DNA from: Bufo bufo
Lineage: Eukaryota; Chordata; Amphibia; Anura; Bufonidae
Reading direction: 5' to 3'
NCBI RefSeq assembly: GCF_905171765.1
Contig: NC_053391.1
Location: 188,242,559-188,306,558, forward strand
DNA: 64,000 bases
The translations under genes were made by a program, and so were the position numbers. The notes beneath the pieces were generated by a model. The model was not told where the DNA came from. It saw only the letters and a program-made list of their open reading frames with translations, and did no database searches. Within the stretch, counting starts at the first letter, position 1. Each line of letters opens with the position of its first letter. Shown here piece after piece: positions 32,480 to 44,242 of the stretch.

Positions 32480-33060
32480 CCACCCAATTAATACCAGACA
32501 GAAACAAGTCACAAAAATTGCTGACCCACAAGACGTGGAGCCACTAATACTACCGAAAATTGAACCACAATCTTCACGAGGTGAAAATCGAATAAACTTT
32601 ATTGACAATGTAAGAAAATTACATACATAATGGTAAAAGGCAGCACAAAAGTGAGATACAAAGATGAGGAACAAGGCCCAAGAGGGGGCCGAGAGGTCAG
32701 CACACCAAGAGACCAGGGAAAAGAATGATGCAGGATGAGAAAAATGAAAAGAACCACCAAGACCGCTATAAACAGTAAGCCCCAAGCTATGCATCAGCAA
32801 AGGCAAAATATAAGGGCAAAAAGCTTGGTTATTAGAGAAAGATATTCATACCCTGGATGGTGTGTCGATCTCTCAGCCGCCTCCTAACCCAACGCCGTTT
32901 CGCCAGTAACCTGGCTTCTTCTGGGGAGTGCCTAATCAATGACCAGACGCAACACCTTGTCATATATTAGGCATACCCTCCAGCAGTCCTTGCGCCTAGA
33001 CTGAGCTAGTCAGAGCTGCCGTAGATTTCAGTCTTCTTCTACGTAAGAAAACTCACATAA
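32480..33060 (-). mobile_element. PLE-type pLTR fragment with a broken hammerhead
   Basis: Non-coding minus-strand segment containing taaactttattgacaatgta (about 32595) and a hammerhead-like structure at 32885-32925. The layout (ribozyme followed by several hundred bases of AT-rich tail) matches the pLTRs at 30003-30811 and 57844-58596. Ends not defined. Confidence 0.5.
32885..32925 (-). ncRNA. Degenerate hammerhead ribozyme
   Basis: On the minus strand: CCC (stem I), CAGAAGA where CUGANGA is expected, stem II GCCAG/CTGGC, then GAAAC, GGCGTT and GGG closing stem I. The U4 to A change hits an invariant core base, so it should not cleave. The fold is otherwise preserved. Confidence 0.55.
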
Positions 33061-33853
33061 AATAAGATAAACTCATTGGCCACGCCCCCTCTCTGCCCTA
33101 ACCATGTCCCCTTTCCAGAAAAGTGGCAAGGGTGGTATAGAAATGCCACTTGGCTTAGATTTAGACACAGTGGCATTTAAAAAGTCGCAAACACAAGGTT
33201 TGTAACTTTTGTACGCCAGAAAACTGGCATGGGGAAATGATAAATTTCACCCTTGTTGTCTATTTTTTTTAATGGCGATAACTTTTTTTTTAGCTTGTTT
33301 TTTTGCAGGGCGACTTGCATTTTTTGTGTCACCATGTTGGAGTACATATAACTTATTGATTAACTTTTTTTAATGTTTTTGAGGTTGTAACGGGAAAATT
33401 CCGCCATTGCTTTTTGCCCTTAAAATTCACTGTATTCACGATGCAGCATAACTAACATGTTACTTTTATTTTATGTATCAGTCGAATTACCATGGTACTA
33501 AATATGCATAGTTTTATATGTTACTACTTTGGCACAATAATAGCAAGTTTCTTGCAAAAATAATACATTTTTTTTTTTTTTTTTTAATATCACTACATTT
33601 CAAGAGCCATAACATTCATTTTTCCACTGATGTAGCTGTATGTGGCTTGTTTTTCACTGGATGAGATGTGGTTTTTAATTATGCCATTTTGATGTAGATG
33701 GGACTTTGCATTTTTTTGCTTTTAAATTATGTTATCTTTATTATACAGGTTGCAGCAAACACACTCGTATCATACATGTGTGTGTTTTCTACTACGTTTG
33801 CAAAATAAAACTTTATGTAAAAATTATAGTATTTATTTTTAATAAACTTTATT
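33061..33853. other. AT-rich sequence without genes
   Basis: Many T/A runs (for example 33572-33588). No ORF, array or TIR identified. Confidence 0.5.
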
Positions 33854-34105
33854 AGGCTAGTTTCACAGTAGCGTCTCAGAACTCCGATAGGCTGTTTTGG
33901 CAGTGAACAGCCTGCCAGAACTGTCTGGATCCAGCATTGCGAGACGCTGCCTAATTGCCCGCCAGCCCCATTAACTATAATGGAGACTGGCGGACATCCG
34001 GCTACAAACCGGCAAATATGCTGAGAATTGGACGGACTAAAACCACTCTGGAAGGCTGCCAGAACAGCCTGCCGGAGCTCGACAACTCTAGTGTGAACAT
34101 TGCTT
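33854..34105. mobile_element. MITE-like element with TAGGCTAGTTTCAC end
   Basis: Starts taggctagtttcacagtagc. The far end has ctctagtgtgaac, a rough complement. Internal gctgttttggcagtgaacag echoes ggctgccagaacagcc. The TSD is not resolved. Confidence 0.5.
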
Positions 34106-34460
34106 TTATAATGCACTGATATACTCTGTATATCAATGCATTATAGACTATCACTGCAACAGTGACAGGCAATGTATTAGGCTGAGGCTGTGGCACAGTC
34201 TAATAGGCATACAGACATGGCAAGCCTTTGGCTGCCATGGAAAATCATCGGGACCCCATGATTGTATTCGCCTGGGCCAATGCTGGTAGAGGGAGCCCCC
34301 TGCCTGTGTCTGCCTAGATGCCGCAGCTATTGACAGTGGTATCTAGGAGGATAAGCGGCTGGGATATGAGCTCTTTCCAGTCCCGGTCTTTACAGCAGAA
34401 GACTGGCTTCCTTCAGTGCTGGGCTCCCACAGTGATCTGGAGCATTGAATCAACACAGCC

Positions 34461-34539
34461 TGTGTGGGGTCTGTTCAGTTCCTGCCACCTACGCCTGTAT
34501 TAATGGTGTGGGTGTCAGGAACTGAACAGACCCCACACA
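34461..34539. other. Perfect 24-bp-stem hairpin
   Basis: tgtgtggggtctgttcagtt plus cctg (34461-34484) is exactly mirrored at 34516-34539. The roughly 31-base loop itself contains ccacctac/gtgtgggtg partial pairing. Size and shape resemble a small-RNA precursor or a tiny foldback repeat; nothing else supports either. Confidence 0.7.
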
Positions 34540-34668
34540 ATGAAACACTGTAGAAATATCTTGCAAAGCATGAAATTGCTTATGACTCTGGAGCTTACTG
34601 TGCTACGCTCTTTCTATAATTTGTGAAAGAGAGATGGATAGAGAGTGTATAAGTCACGCATAATCTTT

Positions 34669-34795
34669 TTTTCCAGGATGTCCCTCCATGACAGCACCCA
34701 CTGGAACTGGAATATGTCCTATTGGTCTCTGTAGGGACAGGAAACGAGAGAGATTAAAAGGCCCCTCCCCACCCCCACTCTCCAGTGTTCTTCCT
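34669..34795 (+). repeat. DIRS left inverted terminal repeat
   Basis: Begins near ttccaggatgtccctccatg and contains cagcacccactgg and cctccccacccccactctcc, the mirror of the right repeat's ggagagtgggggtggggagg. Confidence 0.85.
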
Positions 34796-35489
34796 GTGCC
34801 CACGGGGATAGGCGCAGAGAGGAGTCCCTGCTAAGGGATGAAGAAAGAAGATATGTTAGGAAAAGGCTGAGGCTGGGTCGGGGGGTTTATGCCTCTCCTC
34901 TCAGCCTCCGGTAGACTAGGCTAGCACCCCTCTGGGAAGGGGTCCCCTAGCTCTTCCCCGATACCTGAGGGTCTGGGGCCATTCCTGGACACCTTCTTCA
35001 AACCCCTGTCCGGGTCATGTAAGCCTCAAGTTTGCCGCGGTATCGGGGACGCCGATGCCGCTTCTCCTGCTTTGGGAACTCTGGGCTCGGCTGCGGCTCC
35101 TGCGCTCCTCTAGGCGCACACTGGTGGAGGATTGCCGAGTCGGCCCACGTGACCGGAAGTGCGCGTTCGCGTGCGCCGGAAGAAGATGGCGGCGCACATC
35201 GCATGATGAAGGCCTCGGTAATCTGAGGCCGCACATGGGGGTTGACTCTTCCTTGGAATGAGTCCCCCAGGAAGAGGAGGCAGAGCTGCATGGCGGTGGG
35301 GGGGGGGGACGGACCAAAATGAGGTAAGTCCATTTAAGTGATGATGGCTGAATGTTCAGTTGTGCATCATGGAGGTCCAGATGTCTTTAAAGCAGAAGGC
35401 TGGTAAGTAAGTTACACTCCCTGCACTGTTTTGCCCGGTGTTATAGAGAGTTCTATAGTTCTATATGAACCTAGCTCTCTCTCTCTCTT

Positions 35490-36425
35490 ACACCTTAGGC
35501 TAAGAAAGAGACAGGACACAAGTCCCATGGGGATTCAAAAAAGAAAGCTAAAAAATGTGCGACATGTCCCAAAAAACTGGAGTCATATAAGAAACCTCTA
35601 TTTCCGGACTGCTTTTCTAAAATTCTTAAAGAGGAACAACCTTCCTTTATGTCAGAATTAAGAGCTATAATAAGAGAAGAAGTCCAGGCGGCAGAATTAA
35701 ACCAGGTCCCTACTCCAGTCCCCTCTCCACCACCCTCCAAACGACTCAGGGTTCAGATGGACTCTGATTCTGAGGATGATGGCTTATATTACTTAGAAGA
35801 GATGGAAGAAGAATATCTCCTTTCCTCTCTCTCGGATGAACCAGGAAGATACTTCTTTTCTGGAGAAGACCTCCTAACAACAATAAGACAGACGATGGCA
35901 GTCGAGGAGGAGGAGCAGGCCCGAACCATTCAAGATGCAATGTTTGGGGGCCTGAGAGCAAAAAAGAAGTTTTTTCCAGTGAACTCAAATCTGAAGCAAT
36001 AAATAAAAGACGAATAGGAGGAAGCAGAAAATAAACTATATGTTCCACAGGAATTTAAAAGCAGACTGCTCTTTGATCCGGAAGAGACAAAATTATGGGA
36101 AGAGATCCCTAAAGTCGATATTCAAGTGGCAAAGAAAACCACAATTCCATTTGAAGATTAATCCCAGTTGAAGAATCCGATGGATCTAAAAATAGACGGC
36201 TTATTAAAAAAAGCATGGGAATCTTCGGCTGTATCCATTAACACAAATATTGTGGCCACATCCGTGGCCAGGGCGATGTTTCTGTGGCTTGAACAACTGG
36301 AAAATCATCTTAAGCTAAAAACATCCAGGGAAGAAATTTTGGAGTCGCTACCATTATTAAAGATGGCTACTTCTTTCATGGCAGATGCCTCAGCAGAATC
36401 CATCTGGTTTTCAGCAAGGAATTAG
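35490..36425 (+). pseudogene. DIRS gag-like ORF, broken
   Basis: Fragments: 35500-35648 (lysine-rich, CATCPKKLESYKKPLFPDCF-like), 35649-36002 (MSELRAIIREEVQAAELNQV, then an acidic patch DSDSEDDGLYYLEEMEEEY) and 36168-36425 (ATSVARAMFLWLEQLENHL). The order is as in DIRS ORF1. At least two stops separate the pieces. Confidence 0.7.
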
Positions 36426-36480
36426 TCACTAACAAATACGGCAAGACGGTCAGGGGATATAACTTCCAAGAATAGATTAT

Positions 36481-37970
36481 GTGCAATCCCCTTCACTGGC
36501 TTTTACCTATTTGGACCAGTCCTGGATTCTATTCTGGAGAGCGCAGCAGATAAGAAAAAAGGCTGTTCAGAGGAAAAATCAAAGAAGCCGCAGCTCTTTC
36601 GTAAGCCCTCTAGACAATTCCAAAACACAACGGCTAGAGGGAAGGGTAAGACGGGTAGATGGAGCTATCCTAAGGGAGGAAGAGGATTTCTCTTCAACCC
36701 AAATACAAAAACAGGAAAACAATGACACTAATAACTCTAGGTGCGTTTCTATGCACCATAGACTTAAAGGATGCTTACTACCACATCCCCATACATCAGC
36801 AGTACCAACAATATCTATGATTTGCAATCAAATACAAGGGAAAAAATTACCATTACCAGTTACACTGCCTGCCGTTCGGGATATCCTTAGCCACACAGTG
36901 ATCACAGAAATGATGGCCTATTTACGGAAAAACCAGGTATGATAGTACCTTACCTAGACGATTTCTTACTCCTAACATAATCAAAACAGCGTCTGGAGGA
37001 TCACATTCAACAAACTCTTTTCCTGCTAAAAGAGTTGGGATGGATTATAAATTACAAGAAATTGGACCTGCATCCGGACACCAAAAAAAATTCCTGGGAA
37101 CCCTTCTAGATTCAGTGGAACAGCATTCCTATCTCCCAGATATAAAACAAGAAAGGATAAGAGAAAGAATAGTATCCTTTAAAAGGAAAGAAAATCATAC
37201 CTTAAGAGAGTGTATGCAGATCCTGGGCCTAATGACCTCTTGCATCTCTTCTCAATTATACCTTGGCACAGTACCACTCAAGAACATTACAAGACGCAGT
37301 GCTCTCATCATGGGATAGAGACCACCGCTCCCTCAACTCCAGGACAATCCTCTCAGAGAAGTTAAAGAACTCCCTATCCTGGTGGGGGAACCCGGAAAAT
37401 CTAAAGAAAGGAGTTCCCTGGAACATGTCTCCAGGAATAGTAATTACCACAGAAGCGAGTCAGAGAGGCTGGGGCGCCCATTTGAGAGATTGCTTCTTTC
37501 AGGGAAAGTGGTCCTTACAGGACAGTCAGAGGTCATCAAATTTCAGAGAGTTGAAGGCGGTACTGGAGACGCTAACAGCAGCAGAGCATCTACTTCAAAG
37601 ACAACATATCAAGATACTTTCAGACAATATGACCACGGTCTGTTATCTGAAGCGTCAGGGAGGAACAAGAAACCCTCTCCTTCAGAATCTGGCAAACCAA
37701 ATAATTACATGGGCAGAAAGGAGAATCCTTTCCATCTCAGCTATTCAACTAAAGGGAGCATTCAACTCCACAGCAGATTTCCTGAGCCGACATAAATTCA
37801 ACCCAGGAGAATGGATGCTTAACAGGGAAGTATTCCAATTGATTTGTCACAGGTGGGGCTGTCCACAAATAGACCTTTTTGCGTCAAAAGAGAATTCTCA
37901 GCTGGATTGTTTCTATTCACTAAATCTAAGAGACAATTCGATGGGAGTAGATGCTTTAGCTCAGGGGTAG
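36481..37970 (+). pseudogene. DIRS reverse transcriptase and RNase H, broken
   Basis: Around 36740-36960, in split frames: CTIDLKDAYYHIPIHQQYQQ and CLPFGIS, then PYLDDFLLLT, the RT catalytic box. At 37040-37318: KKFLGTLLDSVEQHSYLPD. At 37263-37970, RNase H: VITTEASQRGWGAHLRDCFF, with Glu replacing the expected first catalytic Asp, then LSDNMTTVCYLKRQGG and the DIRS-typical PQIDLFASKENSQLDCFYS. Confidence 0.85.
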
Positions 37971-38221
37971 AATATGGACCTTGGATATGCGTTCCCACCT
38001 TTACCTCTGATTCCTGCGGTCTTAAAAAATTGAAAGTGAGTTCAACAATTCTAATCTTGATAGCACCAGTCTGGCCCAAGAGAGGCTGGTTCCCAATTCG
38101 GAAGGAGATGTCTATTGTGGATCCAATATCCCTTCCAAAGAGACAAGATCTTCTACAAGGTCCTTTAAAACATCCGGATCTCTATAAGTTGAATCTAACA
38201 GCCTGGATCCTGAGAGGCAGA

Positions 38222-38719
38222 CTCTAAAAAAGAAAGGCCTCTCAGACAAGGTAATATCAACATTGCAAAAATGTCGCAAACCAGTAACTTCAGCCATATA
38301 TAACAAAATATGGAAGAAGTTTACTTCATGTTTGTCTCTTACTCATCCAGATAACACTTCACCTTCAATAGGTTGCATTCTGGATTTCCTTCAGATGGGA
38401 TTTGATATGGGACTAAAACCCAGTACCCTAAAAGTCCAGATTTCTGCATAAGGTTGTTTTCTAGACACCCCATTGGCAGATCACAGATGGATAAAAAGGT
38501 TTGTAAAGGCAGTGTCCAGGATGAGACCTACTTTTAGACAGACGGTTCCTGCTTGGGATTTAAACATAGTTTTAAATGGCCTTTGTAGCCACCCTTTTGA
38601 ACCAATTGATCAAATTTCGAATAAGATGTTGTCCCTTTAAGCTGTGTTCCTGGTAGTGTAGAATAGGGGAGATCCAAGCCCTGTCAATAATGGAGCCATA
38701 TTTAAAGACTCTAGACGAT
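38222..38719 (+). pseudogene. DIRS tyrosine recombinase, N-terminal part
   Basis: Reads KKKGLSDKVISTLQKCRKPV, then SAIYNKIWKKFTSC, then AVSRMRPTFRQTVPAWDLNI, the fold found upstream of the DIRS recombinase catalytic region, with stops at 38450 and 38638. The frame LSIMEPYLKTLDD runs directly into RIILKLDP at 44767 when the BEL element and one ACGAT are left out, so the two halves belong together. Confidence 0.8.
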
Positions 38720-39238
38720 TGTGCTGTTCCTTTCATATTGAATTTCTGCACTGTATTATTTCTTGTTTTTACCTATGTTGTTTAAATCTATTGTTCTCTG
38801 CTGCCATCTGCTGGCCGGAATTTGTATGCTGCACGCTTCGTTCGTTGTCTATAAAGTTTTCTCTGGGCGTGGTTTTAGCAGCCTTGGGCCTGGTCACTTC
38901 CTGTAGCCTTTTTCAGTGCTGCATCCTTTGTGACTGGAGACACACACCTCGGCTTGTGAAGGCATCAGTTTTTGACCAGCAGTTGCCTCAGCAGTTGCCT
39001 CAGCAGTTAGCCTCAGAAAAGACATCCACATCACAGCATCTACTGTATTGCATCACTGTATGTCACTGCTCTGGATCAAATAAACCCACGTTTGATTGCA
39101 TCCTCATGTCTACGTCTGGATCCATCTAACCTGAGCATCTGCCGGTCCGGTCTGCTCCACTGCTTGGATACGAAGGTAGGCCAGTCACAAAGCCATTATC
39201 AGTTACACCTTCATTCGCCTTCATGTGGGGACAGAACA
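38720..39238 (+). repeat. 5' LTR of the BEL element
   Basis: 519 bp. Contains tandem ttgcctcagcag units near 38983-39010 and an AATAAA at 39079. Preceded by ACGAT. Confidence 0.95.
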
Positions 39239-39673
39239 GTCAAAAACTGCCTTAAAGCCTTATACCCCAATCAATATCTGTCTGAATGTCCAATGCCCGG
39301 CTACAGGTTCCCTCAGAGCCCAGTGCCACACTCAGGAACCTCCTCTGCAACAGGCCCACTCCCAGCAAATCTGCCCAGCAACAGTGCACGTCCCATAAGC
39401 CTAAGGGGAAGCACGGCGTGTCCGCAGTAGATATACTCTCGCCTGGAAGTCCTCCACTACTCACCAAGCCACTTTCTACATCCTATATTAACCCTTGCTC
39501 GCATGATATAAGAACTGTTCACGCACGCGGGGCCTCCCTTATACCAAAACCCCGCAATTCACTCAAAACACCTTGGGAAACTCATCGGGGTGCCTCATCT
39601 GAGCCGCACTGCAATTTTCAGCCCCCAATTCAAAAGTTCATTTTCTTAAAGAGACAGCGCACCTTAAATCAAA

Positions 39674-42600
39674 ATGGCCGAAAAGGACCTCGTACAGTTC
39701 CCCAGTGATCAAATAAAGCAAATGCAACCTGATACTGATCATTATGAAGAGCTGGAGGTAGAACCCACACTTCCAGCAGACCAAGTCACGCGACCAAGGC
39801 GCTCTCTCAAACCAACTATAAAGATCACAGAAAACTATCACACCATGAAAGATGAGCTATGTGACAACTTGGAAGAGCTATGGGGACGAGTTTCCTCCCT
39901 CATATCAGGACTTAAGTCCTCCTCAGGCGACACCACCAGTTTACAAGTTGCCGTCGGGCGGCTGAATGCAGCCCATGAAAGATACAAGAGACTGTCCACA
40001 AGGTATATAACCTTTCTAAAAGACTCTAATATTGAAGAAGCCCCATCAGAATTGTGCAAGGCAGAATCAATAGACAGACAAAGAGACGCCATGGTGCTGG
40101 ACGCTAAAGATAAAGTGGAACTCCGCATCTCTCATTTACAAGAAACCAGATCACACAGATCGCATTCATCAAAACATTCCTCGCGGTCCTATAGATCATC
40201 ATGCTCTAGAAGCTCCACCCTGAGCGACAGATTACTAGAGGCCCGCATAAATGCAGAGCAATCCAAAGTGAGACGTTCCTTCACCGAAAAAGAAGTCCTT
40301 GCGAGGGCAGAAGCACAGACAGCAGCCAAGAGGGCTGAAGCGGAGGCAGAAGCCAAGAGGGCAGAAGCAGAGGCGGCGGCCAAGAGGGCTGAAGCGGAGG
40401 CAGAAGCCAAGAGGGCAGAAGCAGAGGCTCGAATAAAGATCCTTGAATCAGAGAGGGAAGAGGAAATTGCATTAGCAAAAGTAAGACTACTTGAGCAAGC
40501 ATTGAGCCAAGGCCTTGATTCAGTCTGCTTACCACCAGAGGAGATAGACGATCCAGCTGATCGCACCAGCGACTACATACTGAAACAGTTATCTGCACCA
40601 CCCCCAGTGTGCAGTACTGTCCAAGCCAACAACACTGAAACCTCCAAGTCAGCTCTACCTGCAGGGCCAGTGACACCCACAGCACCCGAGCAATCCAATA
40701 ACAGTTGCCCAGACGCGCTCTCTCAAGGGCAGTTATTACAGCAAGATGGCTACCAGGTGTTTCCTGGCCTACCTCCACAGCTCAAGCAGCAGTCATCAGA
40801 ATCTACAGAGGCTAGACCACAGCTCAACCCTGCAGCAACATCATTCTACCCGGAAGCATCTCACCCTTTCACGCCACGCAGCCTATACGCCCCAGGGGCA
40901 TCACAAGTTGTCATGGCAACAAGCAGTGAGAAATCAGATATGTCTGAGTTTGCCAGGTTTATGGTGAGCAGAGAGCTAATTAACACCAGTCTCTCAAAAT
41001 TTGATGACCGTGCAGAGAGCTACAGAGCCTGGAAGGCAACCTTCAAAGCCGCCATCGCCAACCTCAACCTAACTGCAGAGCAGGAGCTCGACCTCTTGAT
41101 CAACTGGCTGGGCCCAGGCTCCACAAATCGGATCAAGAGCCTTAGAACTGTCTATGTGGGACAAGCAGAAGCAGGTCTCGCTGCAGCCTGGCAGAGACTC
41201 GAACGCACCTTTGGCAGCGCAGAAGCAATAGAGAAGGCACTATTCAGGAGACTGCAGAACGTCCCCAAGATCAGTCTCAAGGATGTCCATAAGCTTCAGG
41301 ATTTAAGTGATTTGCTCATGGAACTGGAGCTCGCCAAAAGAGACCCTCGTCTGTCTGGGCTGTGCTACCTGGATACAGCCCATGGGGTGAACCCAATTGT
41401 CGTGAAGCTACCATACAGCCTGCAAGAGAAGTGGGCGGCATCAGTCTCAAGGTACAAAAGAGTGCATGACGTCACCTTTCCCCCATTTATTCATTTCTGT
41501 AGATTCATCGATGAACAGTCCCAGATGAGGAATGACCCCAGCCTCGACTTCCTGGAGTTCAATACTACAGCCTCAGTGACACCATCATCAAGGTATGAAA
41601 GTATTGTACATAAACACAGAGACTTTAAGAGCAGCGTGAATGTTAGAAAGACTAACCTACCATCATCTGCAGTACCCACTGGTAGACAGTACACTACCTC
41701 ATCAGGAGACAAGGCCTTCAATCGTGAATGTCCCATTCATAAAAAACCACACTCACTGAACAAATGCAGAGGATTTAGATCCAAAACCATACAGGAGCGC
41801 AAGAAAGTCCTGACCGAGCTTGGGGTATGTTTCAAGTGCTGCGCTTCATTGGAGCACATGGCTAAGGACTGCAAATCCATTATCAAGTGTGAGGAGTGTC
41901 ATAGTGATAGACATGCCTCAGCTATGCACCCAACTCCACTCACAAGGGATTCACCTGCTGCCGTCACCACCAGTCCTGCTCAAAGTCATGGCGGGGAGCC
42001 CCAGAACCACGCTAACACAGCCACTGCTGTTTCCTGCTCATGCTTGGACGTATGTGGGGAGGGCCAGAGTGAGAAATGTTGTGCCCGCATATGCCTAATC
42101 AAGGTCTACCCGGAGGGGCTACCAGAAAAGGCAGTAAAAATGTATGCCATCATTGACGACCAAAGCAACCGCTCCCTAGCAGGACCTAAATTCTTTGAAG
42201 CCTTTGGAATAAAGGGACCGTCAGAACCCTACATCTTAAACACCTGCTCGGGTCGCATAGAGACTAGCGGCAGGAGGGCACAAGGATTCATCGCTTGTTC
42301 CGTCAGTGGAAATACAGAAATACCTCTACCGACGCTGATCGAATGCGATCAAATACCCAACCATAGGGATGAAATTCCTACCCCGGAAGCTGCATTTCAC
42401 CATCCACACCTAAGGCACCTAGCCAACGTTATCCCACCTATGGACAACAACGCCGAGATTCTACTCCTGCTTGGCAGAGACAATCTAAGGGTACACAAGG
42501 TGCGTCAACAGTGTAATGGTCCCGACTATGCACCATACGCCCAGAGACTGGACTTGGGATGGGTAGTCATAGGAAATGTATGCTTGGATCAACCAAAAAT

Positions 42601-44086
42601 CCGCTCATTCAAAACGTACGTGCGTGGAGATGGACGCACAACTTGCATTAAGCCTTGCCCTCATCACTATGAGGTGAAAGAGAAGCCTCCAGACCTCATA
42701 CAACCACCTGACGACATTCCTCCCTTTGCTGACAACTTGGGAAGATTAGTCTTTCACACAAGCAAGGACGATGATAAAGTAGCTTTGTCAGTAGAGGACA
42801 GAGAATTTATCAAGATAATGGACAATGAGTTCCTTAAAGACGAAACCAATCACTGGGTTTCTCCATTACCCTTCCGAGCTACCAGGGTGAGACTCCCGAA
42901 CAATAGGGAACAAGCTCTGTCTAGATTTAACTCTCTTCAGCGTACCATGAACAGTAAGCCTGAGATGAGAGAACACATCGTTGCCTTTATCGACAAAATA
43001 TTCCGCAACAACCATGCAGAACCAGCTCCATCCTTAGGGAAGAACGACGAGTGCTGGTACTTGCCTTCATTTGGAGTGTATCACCCACGGAAACCTAATC
43101 AAATTAGGGTTGTTTTCGACTCAAGTGCCAAACATCAAGGTGTATCTCTTAATGATGTCCTTCTCACAGGTCCTAATCTGACGAATAACCTAGTTGGAGT
43201 GCTGATGAGGTTCAGAAAAGAGCTCGTTGCCATCACCGCTGACATTGAACAGATGTTCCACTGTTTCGTAGTCAGAGAGGACCACCGGAATTTCCTCAGG
43301 TTTCTGTGGTACAAGAATAACGACACCAACGCAGAGATGGCAGAATATCGTATGAGGGTACACGTATTTGGAAACAGCCCTTCACCTGCCGTGGCAACTT
43401 ACGGCCTTCGGCGAACTGCCTTAGAGGGAGAATCCGAGTACGGTAAAGACGCCAGAGACTTTGTAGAAAAGGACTTCTACGTAGACGATGGACTCAAATC
43501 ACTACCGACTGAAGAAGCGGCTATCGATCTGCTCAAAAGGACTCAAAGTATGTTGTACCAAGCTAAACTTAGACTACACAAAATTGCTTCAAACAGCCTG
43601 GCCGTTATGAGGGCCTTCGAATCAGGCGATCATGCACCAGGATTCAAGGACATTAACTTGGGACTGGACAGTCCACCTGTGCAGAGGAGCTTGGGCCTCA
43701 GATGGGATCTCTCGGCTGACTCCTTCGGTTTTCAGATAAGTTGTGCAGACAAGCCATTCACAAAACGAGGCGTCCTATCAGTGGTAAACAGCCTATTTGA
43801 TCCGCTGGGATTTGTAGCGCCCATCACCATACAAGGTAAATCTTTACTGAGACAGTTTTCTGAAACAGTCAAGGATTGGGATACCCCACTTCCCTCCGTG
43901 AAAGAGCAACAAACCGAAAGGATTGACTGGCCTATCGGACTAATTTCAAAGGTTTTCCCTAGCAAGGATGGCAAGGTCCGGAAGGTGGAGTTGAAGATCT
44001 TCAGGAAAGGCGAGCTCAAAACGTTCTCAAGACCAATCAACGAACTCATTTTAATATTGCCCATCGAGAACGTCCCTGCAGGGTGA
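39674..44086 (+). CDS. BEL/Pao gag-protease-RT polyprotein with in-frame integrase deletion
   Basis: 1470 aa, uninterrupted. Gag: an Ala/Glu/Lys repeat (AEAEAEAKRAEAEA type, residues about 205-257) likely forms a coiled coil; then FDDRAESYRAWKATFKAAI (about 440) and zinc-binding Cys/His (CFKCCASLEHMAKDC, about 720, then CEECHSDRHASAMH). Protease: MYAIIDDQSNRSLAG (about 822). RT: VVFDSSAKHQGVSLNDVLL (about 1145) and DFYVDDGLKSL (about 1266). After GFVAPITIQGKSLLRQFSET the protein jumps to DWPIGLISKVFPSKDGKVRK, normally the tail of a BEL polyprotein, so most of RNase H and the integrase are gone without loss of frame. It can encode particles and RT but must integrate in trans. Confidence 0.92.
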   Translation: MAEKDLVQFPSDQIKQMQPDTDHYEELEVEPTLPADQVTRPRRSLKPTIKITENYHTMKDELCDNLEELWGRVSSLISGLKSSSGDTTSLQVAVGRLNAAHERYKRLSTRYITFLKDSNIEEAPSELCKAESIDRQRDAMVLDAKDKVELRISHLQETRSHRSHSSKHSSRSYRSSCSRSSTLSDRLLEARINAEQSKVRRSFTEKEVLARAEAQTAAKRAEAEAEAKRAEAEAAAKRAEAEAEAKRAEAEARIKILESEREEEIALAKVRLLEQALSQGLDSVCLPPEEIDDPADRTSDYILKQLSAPPPVCSTVQANNTETSKSALPAGPVTPTAPEQSNNSCPDALSQGQLLQQDGYQVFPGLPPQLKQQSSESTEARPQLNPAATSFYPEASHPFTPRSLYAPGASQVVMATSSEKSDMSEFARFMVSRELINTSLSKFDDRAESYRAWKATFKAAIANLNLTAEQELDLLINWLGPGSTNRIKSLRTVYVGQAEAGLAAAWQRLERTFGSAEAIEKALFRRLQNVPKISLKDVHKLQDLSDLLMELELAKRDPRLSGLCYLDTAHGVNPIVVKLPYSLQEKWAASVSRYKRVHDVTFPPFIHFCRFIDEQSQMRNDPSLDFLEFNTTASVTPSSRYESIVHKHRDFKSSVNVRKTNLPSSAVPTGRQYTTSSGDKAFNRECPIHKKPHSLNKCRGFRSKTIQERKKVLTELGVCFKCCASLEHMAKDCKSIIKCEECHSDRHASAMHPTPLTRDSPAAVTTSPAQSHGGEPQNHANTATAVSCSCLDVCGEGQSEKCCARICLIKVYPEGLPEKAVKMYAIIDDQSNRSLAGPKFFEAFGIKGPSEPYILNTCSGRIETSGRRAQGFIACSVSGNTEIPLPTLIECDQIPNHRDEIPTPEAAFHHPHLRHLANVIPPMDNNAEILLLLGRDNLRVHKVRQQCNGPDYAPYAQRLDLGWVVIGNVCLDQPKIRSFKTYVRGDGRTTCIKPCPHHYEVKEKPPDLIQPPDDIPPFADNLGRLVFHTSKDDDKVALSVEDREFIKIMDNEFLKDETNHWVSPLPFRATRVRLPNNREQALSRFNSLQRTMNSKPEMREHIVAFIDKIFRNNHAEPAPSLGKNDECWYLPSFGVYHPRKPNQIRVVFDSSAKHQGVSLNDVLLTGPNLTNNLVGVLMRFRKELVAITADIEQMFHCFVVREDHRNFLRFLWYKNNDTNAEMAEYRMRVHVFGNSPSPAVATYGLRRTALEGESEYGKDARDFVEKDFYVDDGLKSLPTEEAAIDLLKRTQSMLYQAKLRLHKIASNSLAVMRAFESGDHAPGFKDINLGLDSPPVQRSLGLRWDLSADSFGFQISCADKPFTKRGVLSVVNSLFDPLGFVAPITIQGKSLLRQFSETVKDWDTPLPSVKEQQTERIDWPIGLISKVFPSKDGKVRKVELKIFRKGELKTFSRPINELILILPIENVPAG

Positions 44087-44242
44087 ACAGGACTGTATCA
44101 AGCTTCGCAGATCTTCTCCATTCCAAGTTGGAAAACAGGACTAATCTTTTTTGCATTCTAACATGTTTTTCTTTTACAGGTTGTTTATATTTTATGGACA
44201 TTCGTCATAGTGAAATCCCCAAAGTGAATTTCAGACGGGGAG

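Noticed and set aside
32477..32806. 109-aa minus-strand ORF with hydrophobic stretches
   Set aside because: It lies in the pLTR-like segment, has no family motif and carries no sign of a coding constraint.
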